Of a stretch of DNA of 18,568 nucleotides, positions 5,746 to 12,367 are shown piece by piece (positions within the stretch are counted from its first letter, which is position 1; each line of letters opens with the position of its first letter). The position numbers were made by a program, and so were the translations under genes. The stretch covers positions 1 to 18,568 of the forward strand of contig JAITRD010000209.1 of assembly GCA_031288575.1 (NCBI GenBank), read 5' to 3'. A model generated the notes under the pieces. That model did no database searches, had not been told where the DNA came from, and worked only from the letters and a program-made list of their open reading frames with translations. The stretch comes from Treponema sp. Lineage in GTDB: Bacteria; Spirochaetota; Spirochaetia; Treponematales; Breznakiellaceae.

Positions 5746-6468
5746 ATGAAGGGTTTGATAATTACCGCCTTGTTGTTATGTCTTTCCGGGTTTATTTTTG
5801 CCCAACAAAATGAGGTTGGCTCTACGAATGCGGAAAATATCGGTGTGGATGCCGCGCAGCAGCTTTTAAAGGAAGTTTCGGTAGACAAATTTGAGCAGAA
5901 CGGATATTGGCGTTCCGCTATACCGAGTGATGCGGGCTATATTACGAGCCGCCTTTTTGGCGGCGGGCCTTCGGACAAGGAGCCTGTCCCGGATGAGGAG
6001 GGCCTCAATATCCCCGATAATTATGTACTAGGCTGCCGGGTTGATTTTCTTCACCGGGGTCATGCCAGTTTTACCGTTTACCCGGTCCGCCCTATCCCTA
6101 TTGAGGGCATTACCAAGACAATTTCGGTTTGGGTAGCAGGGCGGAACTATAACCATGAATTAAAGATTCTCATCGAGGATTATTTTGGCAGACCCTTTGA
6201 GCTTTATATGGGAAAGCTGAATTACCAAGGGTGGAAGCAGCTTACCGTTGCGATTCCTCCCCAGGCCAGTGACGGTCGGACCGGCATTGTTCAGCGGAAT
6301 TATCATTATAACAACCAATTGGGGATCAAAGTTGTCGGATTAAAGGTTGATTGCGATCCGGCGGAAACCTACGGCAGTTATTATGTTTATTTTGACGATC
6401 TGAGGGCGGTTACCGATCTTTTTTCCGAAAATAACAGGGACCCCGACGATATGGCGGATGAATGGTAG
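5746..6468 (+). CDS. Flagellar filament outer layer protein FlaA (second paralogue)
   Basis: The 240-residue product starts with a signal peptide (MKGLIITALLLCLSGFIFA, cleavage likely before QQN). It aligns with the upstream FlaA in the same order: ISVWVAGRNYNHELKILIEDYFG, LYMGKLNYQGWKQL and YYVYFDDLRAVTDLF, including the YMG..NY.GWK block. It would be exported and assembled in the periplasmic flagellar outer layer, possibly together with its neighbour. GGAGG at 5731-5735 lies 10 nt before the ATG. The gene ends shortly before a hairpin terminator, so the two flaA genes form a bicistronic operon. The sequence has clearly diverged outside the shared blocks, so this is an old duplication and not a recent copy. 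Confidence 0.9.
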   Translation: MKGLIITALLLCLSGFIFAQQNEVGSTNAENIGVDAAQQLLKEVSVDKFEQNGYWRSAIPSDAGYITSRLFGGGPSDKEPVPDEEGLNIPDNYVLGCRVDFLHRGHASFTVYPVRPIPIEGITKTISVWVAGRNYNHELKILIEDYFGRPFELYMGKLNYQGWKQLTVAIPPQASDGRTGIVQRNYHYNNQLGIKVVGLKVDCDPAETYGSYYVYFDDLRAVTDLFSENNRDPDDMADEW

Positions 6469-6476
6469 GAAACCAG

Positions 6477-6519
6477 GCGGTCTCACAGGGTTTGCTCCTT
6501 GAGACCGCTTATTTTATAA
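6477..6519 (+). terminator. Rho-independent terminator of the flaA operon
   Basis: GCGGTCTCA (6477-6485) pairs perfectly with TGAGACCGC (6500-6508); three more pairs (AGG with CCT) are possible beyond a bulged C. The stem is followed by TTATTTTAT (6509-6517), a T-rich tract, and lies 8 nt after the flaA stop. Confidence 0.85.
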
Positions 6520-6669
6520 AATGTCGATCTTTTCTTTATTCGAGAGTCTGGTTTAATACCCCGGAGTTTGTTCTAAACTTGACCTACCCACAATTCAGGC
6601 GGTGAATTTAGTATCCGAGTACCGTTATCCCCCTTTCAGGCTAAAGCTGTCCCGCTTTTCTTGAGTAGG
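6520..6669. other. Intergenic stretch without a recognisable gene
   Basis: No open frame with a ribosome binding site, no tRNA-like fold and no convincing promoter was seen. A TTGACC lies near 6578 but has no matching -10 at proper spacing, and there is only a short AATTC/GAATT inverted repeat. It leads into the inverted-repeat element at 6670-6779. The remainder up to the stop of the minus-strand gene at 6837 (6780-6836) also shows nothing I recognise. Confidence 0.5.
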
Positions 6670-6779
6670 CCCGTAGGGAGGGAAAAAGGCGCGAAGGTTT
6701 GCCTGAGCAGTGCGCCGGAGAAGATAGCGGAGGCGGGCTCTACAATCGTTTTCCCCGGCATTTTTCCCTCCCCTGCGGG
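6670..6779. repeat. Long imperfect inverted-repeat element, nature unknown
   Basis: The left arm (6670-6687, CCCGTAGGGAGGGAAAAA) pairs with the right arm (6761-6779, TTTTTCCCTCCCCTGCGGG) over 17 positions with one bulge and one mismatch; the 12 inner pairs are perfect. The 73-nt interior can fold further: GAGC near 6705 with GCTC near 6737, and CGCC with GGCG inside it. Neither strand has a T tract after the outer arm, so it is not a simple terminator. A 41-codon minus-strand ORF (6761-6636) lies across it but has no ribosome binding site. Possibilities are a dispersed intergenic repeat, a relic of a miniature transposable element, or a structured RNA. Copy number cannot be seen from one window. 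Confidence 0.55.
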
Positions 6780-6836
6780 AATTAGATAGAATTTTGCGGG
6801 TCGAGTTTAGAGTTTGCTCCGGGGCGGCTCATTAGC

Positions 6837-7634
6837 TTATAAGGCTGCCTGGGAAAGGCGGTTTTTTTGTGCCCGGGTTTTTGGGGAGAGGCGGGGCGGC
6901 TCCTGTTTGTATGTATAAACCCAGGCGTTGCCCCTTTTTCCCGCCCGTTCCACAAGGTTGATCCTGGTAAGCACATAGAGGGTTTTTTGGGCTATGTCCG
7001 TCTTGATCCGGGCCCGTTTCCCTAATTCCCGGGCGGTGAACTGTTCTTCCGCTTCAAAGGGAATAAAGCGGTGATAATCTTCCGGGCTCATGAGAGGAAG
7101 GGAAGCGTGGCAGGTTTCAAGGACCTTGTCGGCAATGCTCAGCCCTTTGCGGCGCCAAGATCCCCGGCCGTCCTGAATTCGCCGTTCAACTATGTCTACC
7201 AGGGCCAGTTCTATGATCAAGTTTGGTACAAGGGGCAATTCCGGGGCGTAGAGAAGGGCCTTAAAGAGGTCCCATTCGGTACCTTTGTGCGGGCTTTTCC
7301 GGCGGTATTGAAGGTTTCCTTCTGCGTCGAAGATTTCTATATCCTTCCTGATGATGATGGGATGGATGATCCGGATATGTCCGAGTTCCGCCAATTCCCG
7401 TATCTTTTGTTTTAGAGGACCGAAGCTGCCGGTTTGAACCTCAATAAATTCCCCCGAACCGCTGATCCCGTCGCAGACATAGCCGCCGGCGGCAATCTCG
7501 GTTTTTCCCTCCGGGCCGGCATAACGGAATTTAAGGGCCCGGTGGAGGCTGCTTTCCCGTTCGGTTCCGATGCGGTTTTTTCCCTGAAGCCGCTTTTGTG
7601 CCCCGGTTTTGGTGGTTTTAGATGTTTTGGACAT
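6837..7634 (-). CDS. Unknown protein, predicted PD-(D/E)XK-like nuclease fold plus winged helix
   Basis: The 265-residue product begins with a basic tail, then ESSLHRALKFRYAG (27-40), GGYVCDGISGSGEFIEVQTGSFGPLKQKI (about 50-78) and IRIIHPIII. A helix with Glu27, a strand ending at Asp55 and a hairpin carrying Glu65-Val-Gln67 fit the core of PD-(D/E)XK nucleases, with Gln in place of the usual Lys. Residues about 197-242 look like a winged helix (FTARELGKRARI, then a recognition-like helix, then a wing), and the C-terminus is very basic. A DNA-binding or DNA-processing role is therefore plausible. It overlaps the upstream 94-residue gene by 17 nt, suggesting one operon. The ribosome binding site is weak (AAGAG about 11 nt before the ATG at 7634). 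I do not recognise a named family; the fold call is inference from motifs. Confidence 0.6.
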   Translation of the reverse strand: MSKTSKTTKTGAQKRLQGKNRIGTERESSLHRALKFRYAGPEGKTEIAAGGYVCDGISGSGEFIEVQTGSFGPLKQKIRELAELGHIRIIHPIIIRKDIEIFDAEGNLQYRRKSPHKGTEWDLFKALLYAPELPLVPNLIIELALVDIVERRIQDGRGSWRRKGLSIADKVLETCHASLPLMSPEDYHRFIPFEAEEQFTARELGKRARIKTDIAQKTLYVLTRINLVERAGKRGNAWVYTYKQEPPRLSPKTRAQKNRLSQAAL

Positions 7635-7902
7635 AGGGTAATAACTCTTGCGCGCTTAAAAGTTCTAAATAATGGAAGGTTTCCGTTTGTCCCCGGTTTT
7701 CATTGACCCGGATCCGGGCTACCCGGAAGGCAATTATGCGGTTGGTAGCCAGGGGAAGATCCAGGGGACGGCCGTTTATGTTCACCAGTTCATTTATTGG
7801 CAGGGGGCCCGGGACTTCTTGAACATCCCCTTCGGGAAAAACAATAAAATAATCTTTTATCAGCATAGCCTTAGCATATCTAAAGGCGCCGCGGAAATAC
7901 AA
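7618..7902 (-). CDS. Small conserved-looking protein of unknown function
   Basis: The open frame is 94 codons from TTG at 7902; an in-frame ATG at codon 13 (7866) gives 82 residues. GGGGAA sits about 5 nt before the TTG and TAAGG lies close to the ATG, so neither start is clearly preferred. The protein is soluble and mixed alpha/beta: LIKDYFIVFPEGDVQEVPGPLPINELVNINGRPL, then TNRIIAFRVARIRVNENRG, then a C-terminal helix (YLELLSAQELLPYV). No signal peptide or catalytic motif is visible. It overlaps the nuclease-like gene by 17 nt, so the pair is probably translated from one message that diverges from mraZ. The pairing suggests a shared job, but nothing in the sequence defines it. Confidence 0.6.
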   Translation of the reverse strand: MYFRGAFRYAKAMLIKDYFIVFPEGDVQEVPGPLPINELVNINGRPLDLPLATNRIIAFRVARIRVNENRGQTETFHYLELLSAQELLPYVQNI

Positions 7903-7913
7903 GCTTTCCCCAT

Positions 7914-7933
7914 ACCTATACGGGCGTATAGGT
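7914..7933. promoter_or_regulatory. 20-bp palindrome between divergent units (candidate operator)
   Basis: ACCTATACG and CGTATAGGT are perfect inverted repeats with a GG centre. The site is 12 nt before the TTG of the minus-strand pair and about 110 nt before mraZ. Its TATA-like halves could overlap a -10 element of the minus-strand operon. The symmetry suggests a dimeric regulator; no candidate regulator is adjacent except MraZ, whose known box looks different. Confidence 0.45.
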
Positions 7934-7959
7934 TAAAGGAAGATTTAATTCTTACTATT

Positions 7960-8015
7960 TATAATTTTTTTCTTTGTTATATATTGATTTGTTTCATGTT
8001 CTCCGAGAATATAAA
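7960..8015 (+). promoter_or_regulatory. Candidate promoter region of the dcw cluster
   Basis: This AT-rich stretch contains two possible -10 elements on the plus strand, TATAAT at 7960-7965 and TATAAA at 8010-8015. Neither has a good -35: TTGATT at 7984-7989 is 20 nt from the second. The start of transcription therefore cannot be fixed, but use of the second would place it at the first repeat of the MraZ box. Confidence 0.35.
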
Positions 8016-8020
8016 GTTTA

Positions 8021-8045
8021 GTGGGAAAAAGTGGGATGGAGTGGA
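8021..8045 (+). promoter_or_regulatory. MraZ box (three GTGG repeats, 10-bp period)
   Basis: GTGGG at 8021, GTGGG at 8031 and GTGGA at 8041 are each followed by five other bases, giving direct repeats exactly one helical turn apart. E. coli MraZ is known to bind three TGGG-N5-type direct repeats upstream of its own gene and to repress the dcw cluster. Here the last repeat abuts the mraZ ATG and the second and third lie over its ribosome binding region. Confidence 0.8.
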
Positions 8046-8495
8046 ATGGCATTACTAACCGGTACCTATAAAAGCACCTTGGATGACAAAGGCCGGCTTA
8101 GTCTGCCATCCCGTCTGCGGACTTTGCTTTTCCAGAACCTGCTTTATATTACGAAGGGTATTCAGGATTGCCTGTGGGTTTTTCCGCCGGAACAATGGGA
8201 GAGTGTATCTGAAAAAATGCTGTCCTCCGCCTCGGTGTCCCTGGAAAAGCTCAGTTTGGTACAATACCGTTTTATTTCGCCCTCCCAGGAGATTGAAATT
8301 GACAAGGCCGGCCGTATCGCCGTGCCCGCAAGCCTCCGGGAATTTGCGGGTTTGAATAAGGACTGTATGATCCTGGGTTTGGGAAAGTCTATTGAGATAT
8401 GGGATCTGGAGCAGTTTAATGCTTTCCAGGAATCTAATAAGGGACGGCATAAGGAGATCCTGGAAGAAATGGGGCCTATGACTATTTTTAGGTAA
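8046..8495 (+). CDS. mraZ: Transcriptional regulator MraZ
   Basis: From the ATG at 8046 the protein has 149 residues, normal for MraZ. It contains the two SpoVT/AbrB-like repeats with their DxxxR signatures: LDDKGRLSLPSRLR near 12-25 and IDKAGRIAVPASLREFAGL in the second half. MraZ forms ring oligomers that bind direct repeats before its own gene and adjust expression of the division cluster. An upstream in-frame GTG at 8031 would add MGWSG and lies inside the MraZ box; the ATG is preferred because the family starts just before GxYxxxLDxKGR. Its ribosome binding site is weak (GGAG, about 4 nt away), which may keep the level low. It leads the dcw cluster, with rsmH 16 nt behind. Confidence 0.95.
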   Translation: MALLTGTYKSTLDDKGRLSLPSRLRTLLFQNLLYITKGIQDCLWVFPPEQWESVSEKMLSSASVSLEKLSLVQYRFISPSQEIEIDKAGRIAVPASLREFAGLNKDCMILGLGKSIEIWDLEQFNAFQESNKGRHKEILEEMGPMTIFR

Positions 8496-8511
8496 GGCGC
8501 GCGGTAAAGGA

Positions 8512-9471
8512 ATGGTGGTGACGGAAATTGTTCATACCCCGGTTTTGCCGGAGGAGACAATACAATTCCTCGCTCCCCGGGGCAGGGGAGAACTCATGGT
8601 GGATGCTACCCTGGGGGAGGGAGGGCATAGTTACGCCTTTTTATCCCGGTTTCCTGATCTCCGGATCATCGGCATTGACGCGGATCCGAATATTCAGGAG
8701 CTGGCCCGGGAACGGCTGAGGGTGTTCGGGGAGCGGGTGCATTATTATTGCGGCTGGTCCCAGGATTTTTTTGCGGAATTCCCCGGGGGTGTTAAGCGCC
8801 CCGATACCATTTTGATGGATTTGGGGGTGAGCCTCTACCATTACGAACAGGGGGGGCGGGGATTCAGTTTCAGGAAGGATGAAAGGCTGGATATGCGGAT
8901 TGATACCGGGCGGGGGATAAGCGCCGCGGAGCTTTTGGGCCGTCTGTCTGAAAAAGATTTGGCGGACCTTTTGTACCGGAACGGGGAAGAACGCTATTCC
9001 CGGCGTATTGCCAAGGCTATTAAAGAAGCCTGTTCCCGCTCTGCCCTGACCGGTTCCGCCCATTTGGCCGAAATTGTGGAACGGGCGGTTCCCCCCCATT
9101 ACCGTTATGGCCCCATACATCCGGCAACCCGGACTTTTCAGGCCATCCGTATTGCTGTAAATGGAGAATTGGCCCGGCTGCCGGATCTTCTGGAAGCAGC
9201 CCTGAAGGTTCTTGAAGCGGGAGGGCGCATCGGAATTATCACTTTTCATTCCCTGGAGGATCGGATCGTAAAAAACTTTTTTAGGGAAAAAAACAAGGAC
9301 TGTACCAGTCCGCGGGAAACGCCGATAGGTAGATGTGGGGGATATCGGGCGGTCAGACTTTTAACCCCTAAGGGAATTGTTCCCGGAGAAGATGAAATAA
9401 AGAGCAATCCTTCCTCCCGGAGTGCGCGGCTGCGGGTAGCGGAAAAGGTTTTGGACGAGGATGGGTTATGA
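8512..9471 (+). CDS. rsmH: 16S rRNA (cytosine-1402-N4)-methyltransferase RsmH
   Basis: About 317-319 residues, normal for RsmH (MraW). It carries HTPVLPEE at the N-terminus, the SAM-binding VDATLGEGGHS, GIDADP, the catalytic-region ILMDLGVS, FRKDERLDMRID, HPATRTFQAIRIAVN and TFHSLEDRIVKNFF. The enzyme methylates N4 of C1402 in the 30S decoding centre. One local deviation is DLGVSLYHYE, where most homologues have DLGVSSPQ. The ATG at 8512 is only one base from AAAGGA; the GTG codons at 8515 and 8518 give better spacing and may be the true start. Second gene of the dcw cluster; its stop overlaps the ftsL ATG by 4 nt (ATGA). Confidence 0.96.
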   Translation: MVVTEIVHTPVLPEETIQFLAPRGRGELMVDATLGEGGHSYAFLSRFPDLRIIGIDADPNIQELARERLRVFGERVHYYCGWSQDFFAEFPGGVKRPDTILMDLGVSLYHYEQGGRGFSFRKDERLDMRIDTGRGISAAELLGRLSEKDLADLLYRNGEERYSRRIAKAIKEACSRSALTGSAHLAEIVERAVPPHYRYGPIHPATRTFQAIRIAVNGELARLPDLLEAALKVLEAGGRIGIITFHSLEDRIVKNFFREKNKDCTSPRETPIGRCGGYRAVRLLTPKGIVPGEDEIKSNPSSRSARLRVAEKVLDEDGL

Positions 9472-9758
9472 TTAGGCGGTATCTACTTATCTATTTTATG
9501 ATAGTCACTATTCCGCTCGTTTTGGGATTAAATGTTTGGCAGTCCTTCCGCTATCGGGAGATAGAACGGGATCTGGGAAAACTTGAAAGGGAGCAGGAAG
9601 AATGGGTAGAAAGCAATAAGCGGCTTATCGCCGGAATTGCGGTCCTTTCTTCTTCGGAACGAATAGCGCGTATTGCGGTTGATTTGGGGCTGATAAAAAT
9701 ACAGCCCGAGGATGTATTGCAGATCCGTATTGAAGCGAGACGGCGCGTCGATGGATGA
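9468..9758 (+). CDS. ftsL: Cell division protein FtsL (FtsL-like)
   Basis: A 96-residue bitopic protein: a short basic cytoplasmic start (MIRRY), one membrane helix at about residues 5-22, then a periplasmic coiled coil (YREIERDLGKLEREQEEWVESNKRLIAGIAVLSS) and a conserved-looking end, SSSERIARIAVDLGLIKIQPEDVLQI. This is the architecture of FtsL, which pairs with FtsB and FtsQ to activate FtsW/FtsI. Primary sequence in the family is poorly conserved, so the call depends on topology, length and position between rsmH and the cell-wall genes. Overlaps rsmH by 4 nt and murF by 8 nt, both suggesting translational coupling. Confidence 0.85.
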   Translation: MIRRYLLIYFMIVTIPLVLGLNVWQSFRYREIERDLGKLEREQEEWVESNKRLIAGIAVLSSSERIARIAVDLGLIKIQPEDVLQIRIEARRRVDG

Positions 9759-11280
9759 GATCCTTATGAATTTTGCCGGTTTATCCCAGGTCCTAGGGGC
9801 CCGGCTCCTTTCCTTTTGCCGGGATGATCCCCAGGAGAAGGGGGGATTCTCATCGGTAAGCATTGATTCCCGGTCAATCCGGCCCGGCGCCCTTTTTGTG
9901 GCCCTCAAGGGAACATTGCAAGACGGGCACCGGTATGTTGAAGCCGCCTTTAAGGCCGGGGCGGCGGCGGCCCTGGTAGCCCGTTCCCGTTTTGAAGATC
10001 CCGATTATGCTCTGGCGGAGACCGCCCGAAAAACCGGGGGAACCCTCCTGGTGGTTGAAGATACCCTTAAGGGGCTTCAGGACGCCGCCGGGGCTTATCT
10101 TGATCGCTTCCCGGGCCTTCTCAGGATAGGCATTACCGGTTCTTCGGGGAAGACAACCACCAAGGAAATTGCCGCCGCCATGATAGGCCGGGAAAGGGCG
10201 GTGGTTTTTAATCCGGGAAACTTTAACTCCGAGACAGGGCTCCCCCTTGCTGTTTTTCAGGTGCGTTCCGGCCATGCCGTAGGGATTTTTGAGATGGGGA
10301 TGAACCGGCAGGGGGAGATAGGGGAATTGGCGGCGGTTTTGAGGCCGCAGATTGCGCTGATTACTAATATCGGTTCTGCCCATATCGGAATTCTCGGCAG
10401 TAAAGAAGCGATAGCCCGGGAAAAGAAAGAAATTTTTTCCCGGTTTTCAGGAACCGAAACCGCTCTTATCCCGGAAGATGAGGCATACCGGGATTTTCTT
10501 GCGGCGGGTCTCCGGGGGCAGGTCCGTTTTTACGGAAAATGCGGCTTAAAAGAATTGGGCATGATCCGGGACCGGGGCCTTGAGGGTATGGATATTTTTT
10601 GGGAGGGGGCGGCAGCCCGTTTTGGGCTGCCGGGGGTTTATAATCTGCGTAATGCCCTGGCCGCCGCCGCTATAGCCCGGGAAGTTCCGGTAAGCGCCGA
10701 TGCCATCCGGGAGGGGCTGGCATCGGCGAAACCCTTTTTCGGCAGAAGCGAGGTTCTTAAAGGGGCGGTTACGGTGATTCGGGATTGTTATAACGCCAAT
10801 CCCGAATCGGCTGAGGAGGCGGTAGCCCTCTGCGACAGCCTTTCCTGGCCGGGGCGGCGGGTTTATGTCATAGGCTCCATGCTGGAATTGGGGGATTGTT
10901 CCGGGGAAGCCCACCGGCGACTGGGCCGAGTCCTGGCCCTCTCCCGGGCGGACAGAATTTACCTCTATGGGGGGGAAACCCGGGCCGCCCTGGAGATATT
11001 GGAAAAGGTTCCCGCCGAAAGCCGGATTTCCTGTTTTTATACCGACGACATGGAGGAACTTTCCCGGTCGATTGAGGGATACGTCCGTCCCGGCGATTTG
11101 GTATTGTTAAAGGGGTCCCGGGCCTGTGCTTTGGAGGATCTTACGGAAATAGTAACGGCCCCAGGAGCAACGGGGCGGAAAGATTTTACGGAGAAAGCCG
11201 CCGGAAAACCGGGCGTTCCAGGGGGGAAACCCAAGGAACCGGAATCGGCGGAACGGGCAACGGTCAAAGGAGTATCGTAG
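9751..11280 (+). CDS. murF: UDP-N-acetylmuramoyl-tripeptide--D-alanyl-D-alanine ligase MurF
   Basis: MurF adds D-Ala-D-Ala to UDP-MurNAc-tripeptide in the cytoplasm, the last soluble step of peptidoglycan precursor synthesis. From ATG 9751 the protein has 509 residues. The N-domain has SIDSRSIRPGALFVALKG near 37-54; the ATP-binding loop GITGSSGKTTTKE is at 127-139; NPGNFNSETGLP, EMGMNRQGEI and ITNIGSAHI follow; the C-domain has YNLRNALAAAA and RDCYNANPESAEEA. The open frame continues upstream to ATG 9712, but 9751 fits the family N-terminus and gives an 8-nt overlap with ftsL (ATGGATGA). Residues about 469-509 form a basic G/K/P-rich tail beyond the usual end after LLKGSRACALEDL. The catalytic core is intact. 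Confidence 0.96.
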   Translation: MDEILMNFAGLSQVLGARLLSFCRDDPQEKGGFSSVSIDSRSIRPGALFVALKGTLQDGHRYVEAAFKAGAAAALVARSRFEDPDYALAETARKTGGTLLVVEDTLKGLQDAAGAYLDRFPGLLRIGITGSSGKTTTKEIAAAMIGRERAVVFNPGNFNSETGLPLAVFQVRSGHAVGIFEMGMNRQGEIGELAAVLRPQIALITNIGSAHIGILGSKEAIAREKKEIFSRFSGTETALIPEDEAYRDFLAAGLRGQVRFYGKCGLKELGMIRDRGLEGMDIFWEGAAARFGLPGVYNLRNALAAAAIAREVPVSADAIREGLASAKPFFGRSEVLKGAVTVIRDCYNANPESAEEAVALCDSLSWPGRRVYVIGSMLELGDCSGEAHRRLGRVLALSRADRIYLYGGETRAALEILEKVPAESRISCFYTDDMEELSRSIEGYVRPGDLVLLKGSRACALEDLTEIVTAPGATGRKDFTEKAAGKPGVPGGKPKEPESAERATVKGVS

Positions 11281-12360
11281 GTGTTTCTGGAGTTTTTTTA
11301 TCCATTGGTAAAATACTTTACCCCCTTTAATGTATTCCTCTATTTGACCTTCCGGAGCGCCTATGCGGCTTTAACAACCCTGTTTCTCTGTTTTATGTTT
11401 GGCCAAAAAGTCATTGATGCGTTGCGAAGACTTAAAATCGGGCAGGCGGTCCGGGAAGACGGGCCGGCGACTCATCTGAAAAAGGACGGAACCCCGACCA
11501 TGGGGGGAACCCTTATTATCTGCTCCGTTTTGGTATCCATGCTGCTCTGGCAGGATCTGCATAGCCGGATGGTATGGCTTACCCTGGGGGCCTTTCTCGC
11601 GTTTGGTTTTATCGGCTTTATTGATGATTATCTTAAGGTTACGAAACATAATTCCGGGGGGCTGCCCGCCCGGGCAAAACTTGCGGGCCAATTTGCGGTA
11701 GCCACGGGGATAGTTCTTTTTCTCTATTTTTCAGGAGTCGAAGGGATTACTTCCCTCTACATTCCCTTTTTCAAAAACCCCGTGGTGGATATGGGCGTCC
11801 TTTGGATACCCTTCGGAATACTTCTTATCGTGGGAGAATCCAACGCGGTCAATTTTTCCGACGGCCTGGACGGGCTTCTCGCGGGGCTTCTTATCCTGGT
11901 GTTTATTACCCTGGCTATTTTGACGTACCTTTCGGGGCGGGCGGATTATTCTTCCTACCTGGGCATCCCCTATATCGCGGGGGCGGGGGAACTTACCGTT
12001 TTTTGTTTCGCCGCGGTGGGGGCCTGTATCGGCTTCCTCTGGTTTAACGCCCATCCGGCCGAGGTCTTTATGGGAGACGTGGGCAGCCTTTCTTTGGGAG
12101 GAGTGGTGGCGGTTATTTCCCTTCTTATTAAGAAAGAGATTCTGATCCTTATCATCGGCGGTGTTTTTGTCCTGGAAATTGCCTCGGTGATCCTTCAGGT
12201 TCTCTCTTTTAAGCTGCGGGGAAAAAGAATCTTCAAGATGGCGCCCTTACATCACCATTTCGAGCTTTCCGGCTGGGCCGAGACCCAGACGGTTATCCGC
12301 TTTTGGATCCTGGGCGGGCTTTTTGCTATTATAGCCTTGTCCACCCTAAAAATTCAATAA
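11281..12360 (+). CDS. mraY: Phospho-N-acetylmuramoyl-pentapeptide-transferase MraY
   Basis: MraY joins UDP-MurNAc-pentapeptide to undecaprenyl phosphate, making lipid I at the inner face of the cytoplasmic membrane. The 359-residue sequence has about ten membrane helices and the family residues: HLKKDGTPTMGG (65-76), FIDDYLKV with Asp115-Asp116, NFSDGLDG (191-198), PAEVFMGDVGSL with Asp266, and the HHH triad at 324-326 in APLHHHFELSGW. These match the E. coli enzyme almost position for position. The start is GTG, directly after the murF stop with no gap; AAAGGAG at the end of murF supplies the ribosome binding site at about 8 nt. The murF-mraY pair is typical of dcw clusters. Confidence 0.98.
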   Translation: MFLEFFYPLVKYFTPFNVFLYLTFRSAYAALTTLFLCFMFGQKVIDALRRLKIGQAVREDGPATHLKKDGTPTMGGTLIICSVLVSMLLWQDLHSRMVWLTLGAFLAFGFIGFIDDYLKVTKHNSGGLPARAKLAGQFAVATGIVLFLYFSGVEGITSLYIPFFKNPVVDMGVLWIPFGILLIVGESNAVNFSDGLDGLLAGLLILVFITLAILTYLSGRADYSSYLGIPYIAGAGELTVFCFAAVGACIGFLWFNAHPAEVFMGDVGSLSLGGVVAVISLLIKKEILILIIGGVFVLEIASVILQVLSFKLRGKRIFKMAPLHHHFELSGWAETQTVIRFWILGGLFAIIALSTLKIQ

Positions 12361-12367
12361 TAGGAAA

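Noticed and set aside
6578..6620. TTGACC followed by AT-rich DNA as a small-RNA promoter
   Set aside because: No acceptable -10 element at 16-18 nt spacing.
6636..6761. 41-codon minus-strand ORF across the inverted-repeat element
   Set aside because: No ribosome binding site, much of it encoded by the repeat itself, and no recognisable domain; more likely a by-product of the element.
8031..8045. GTG at 8031 as the mraZ start
   Set aside because: It would place part of the MraZ box inside the gene and add five residues not expected before the conserved GxYxxxLDxKGR start; ATG 8046 fits better.
8641..9249. Minus-strand open frame of 202 codons opposite rsmH
   Set aside because: Shadow of the conserved rsmH reading frame, with biased composition and no family resemblance.
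9712..9750. ATG at 9712 as the murF start
   Set aside because: It would overlap ftsL by 47 nt and add 13 residues not typical of MurF; ATG 9751 is closer to the family start, though its ribosome binding site is weak.
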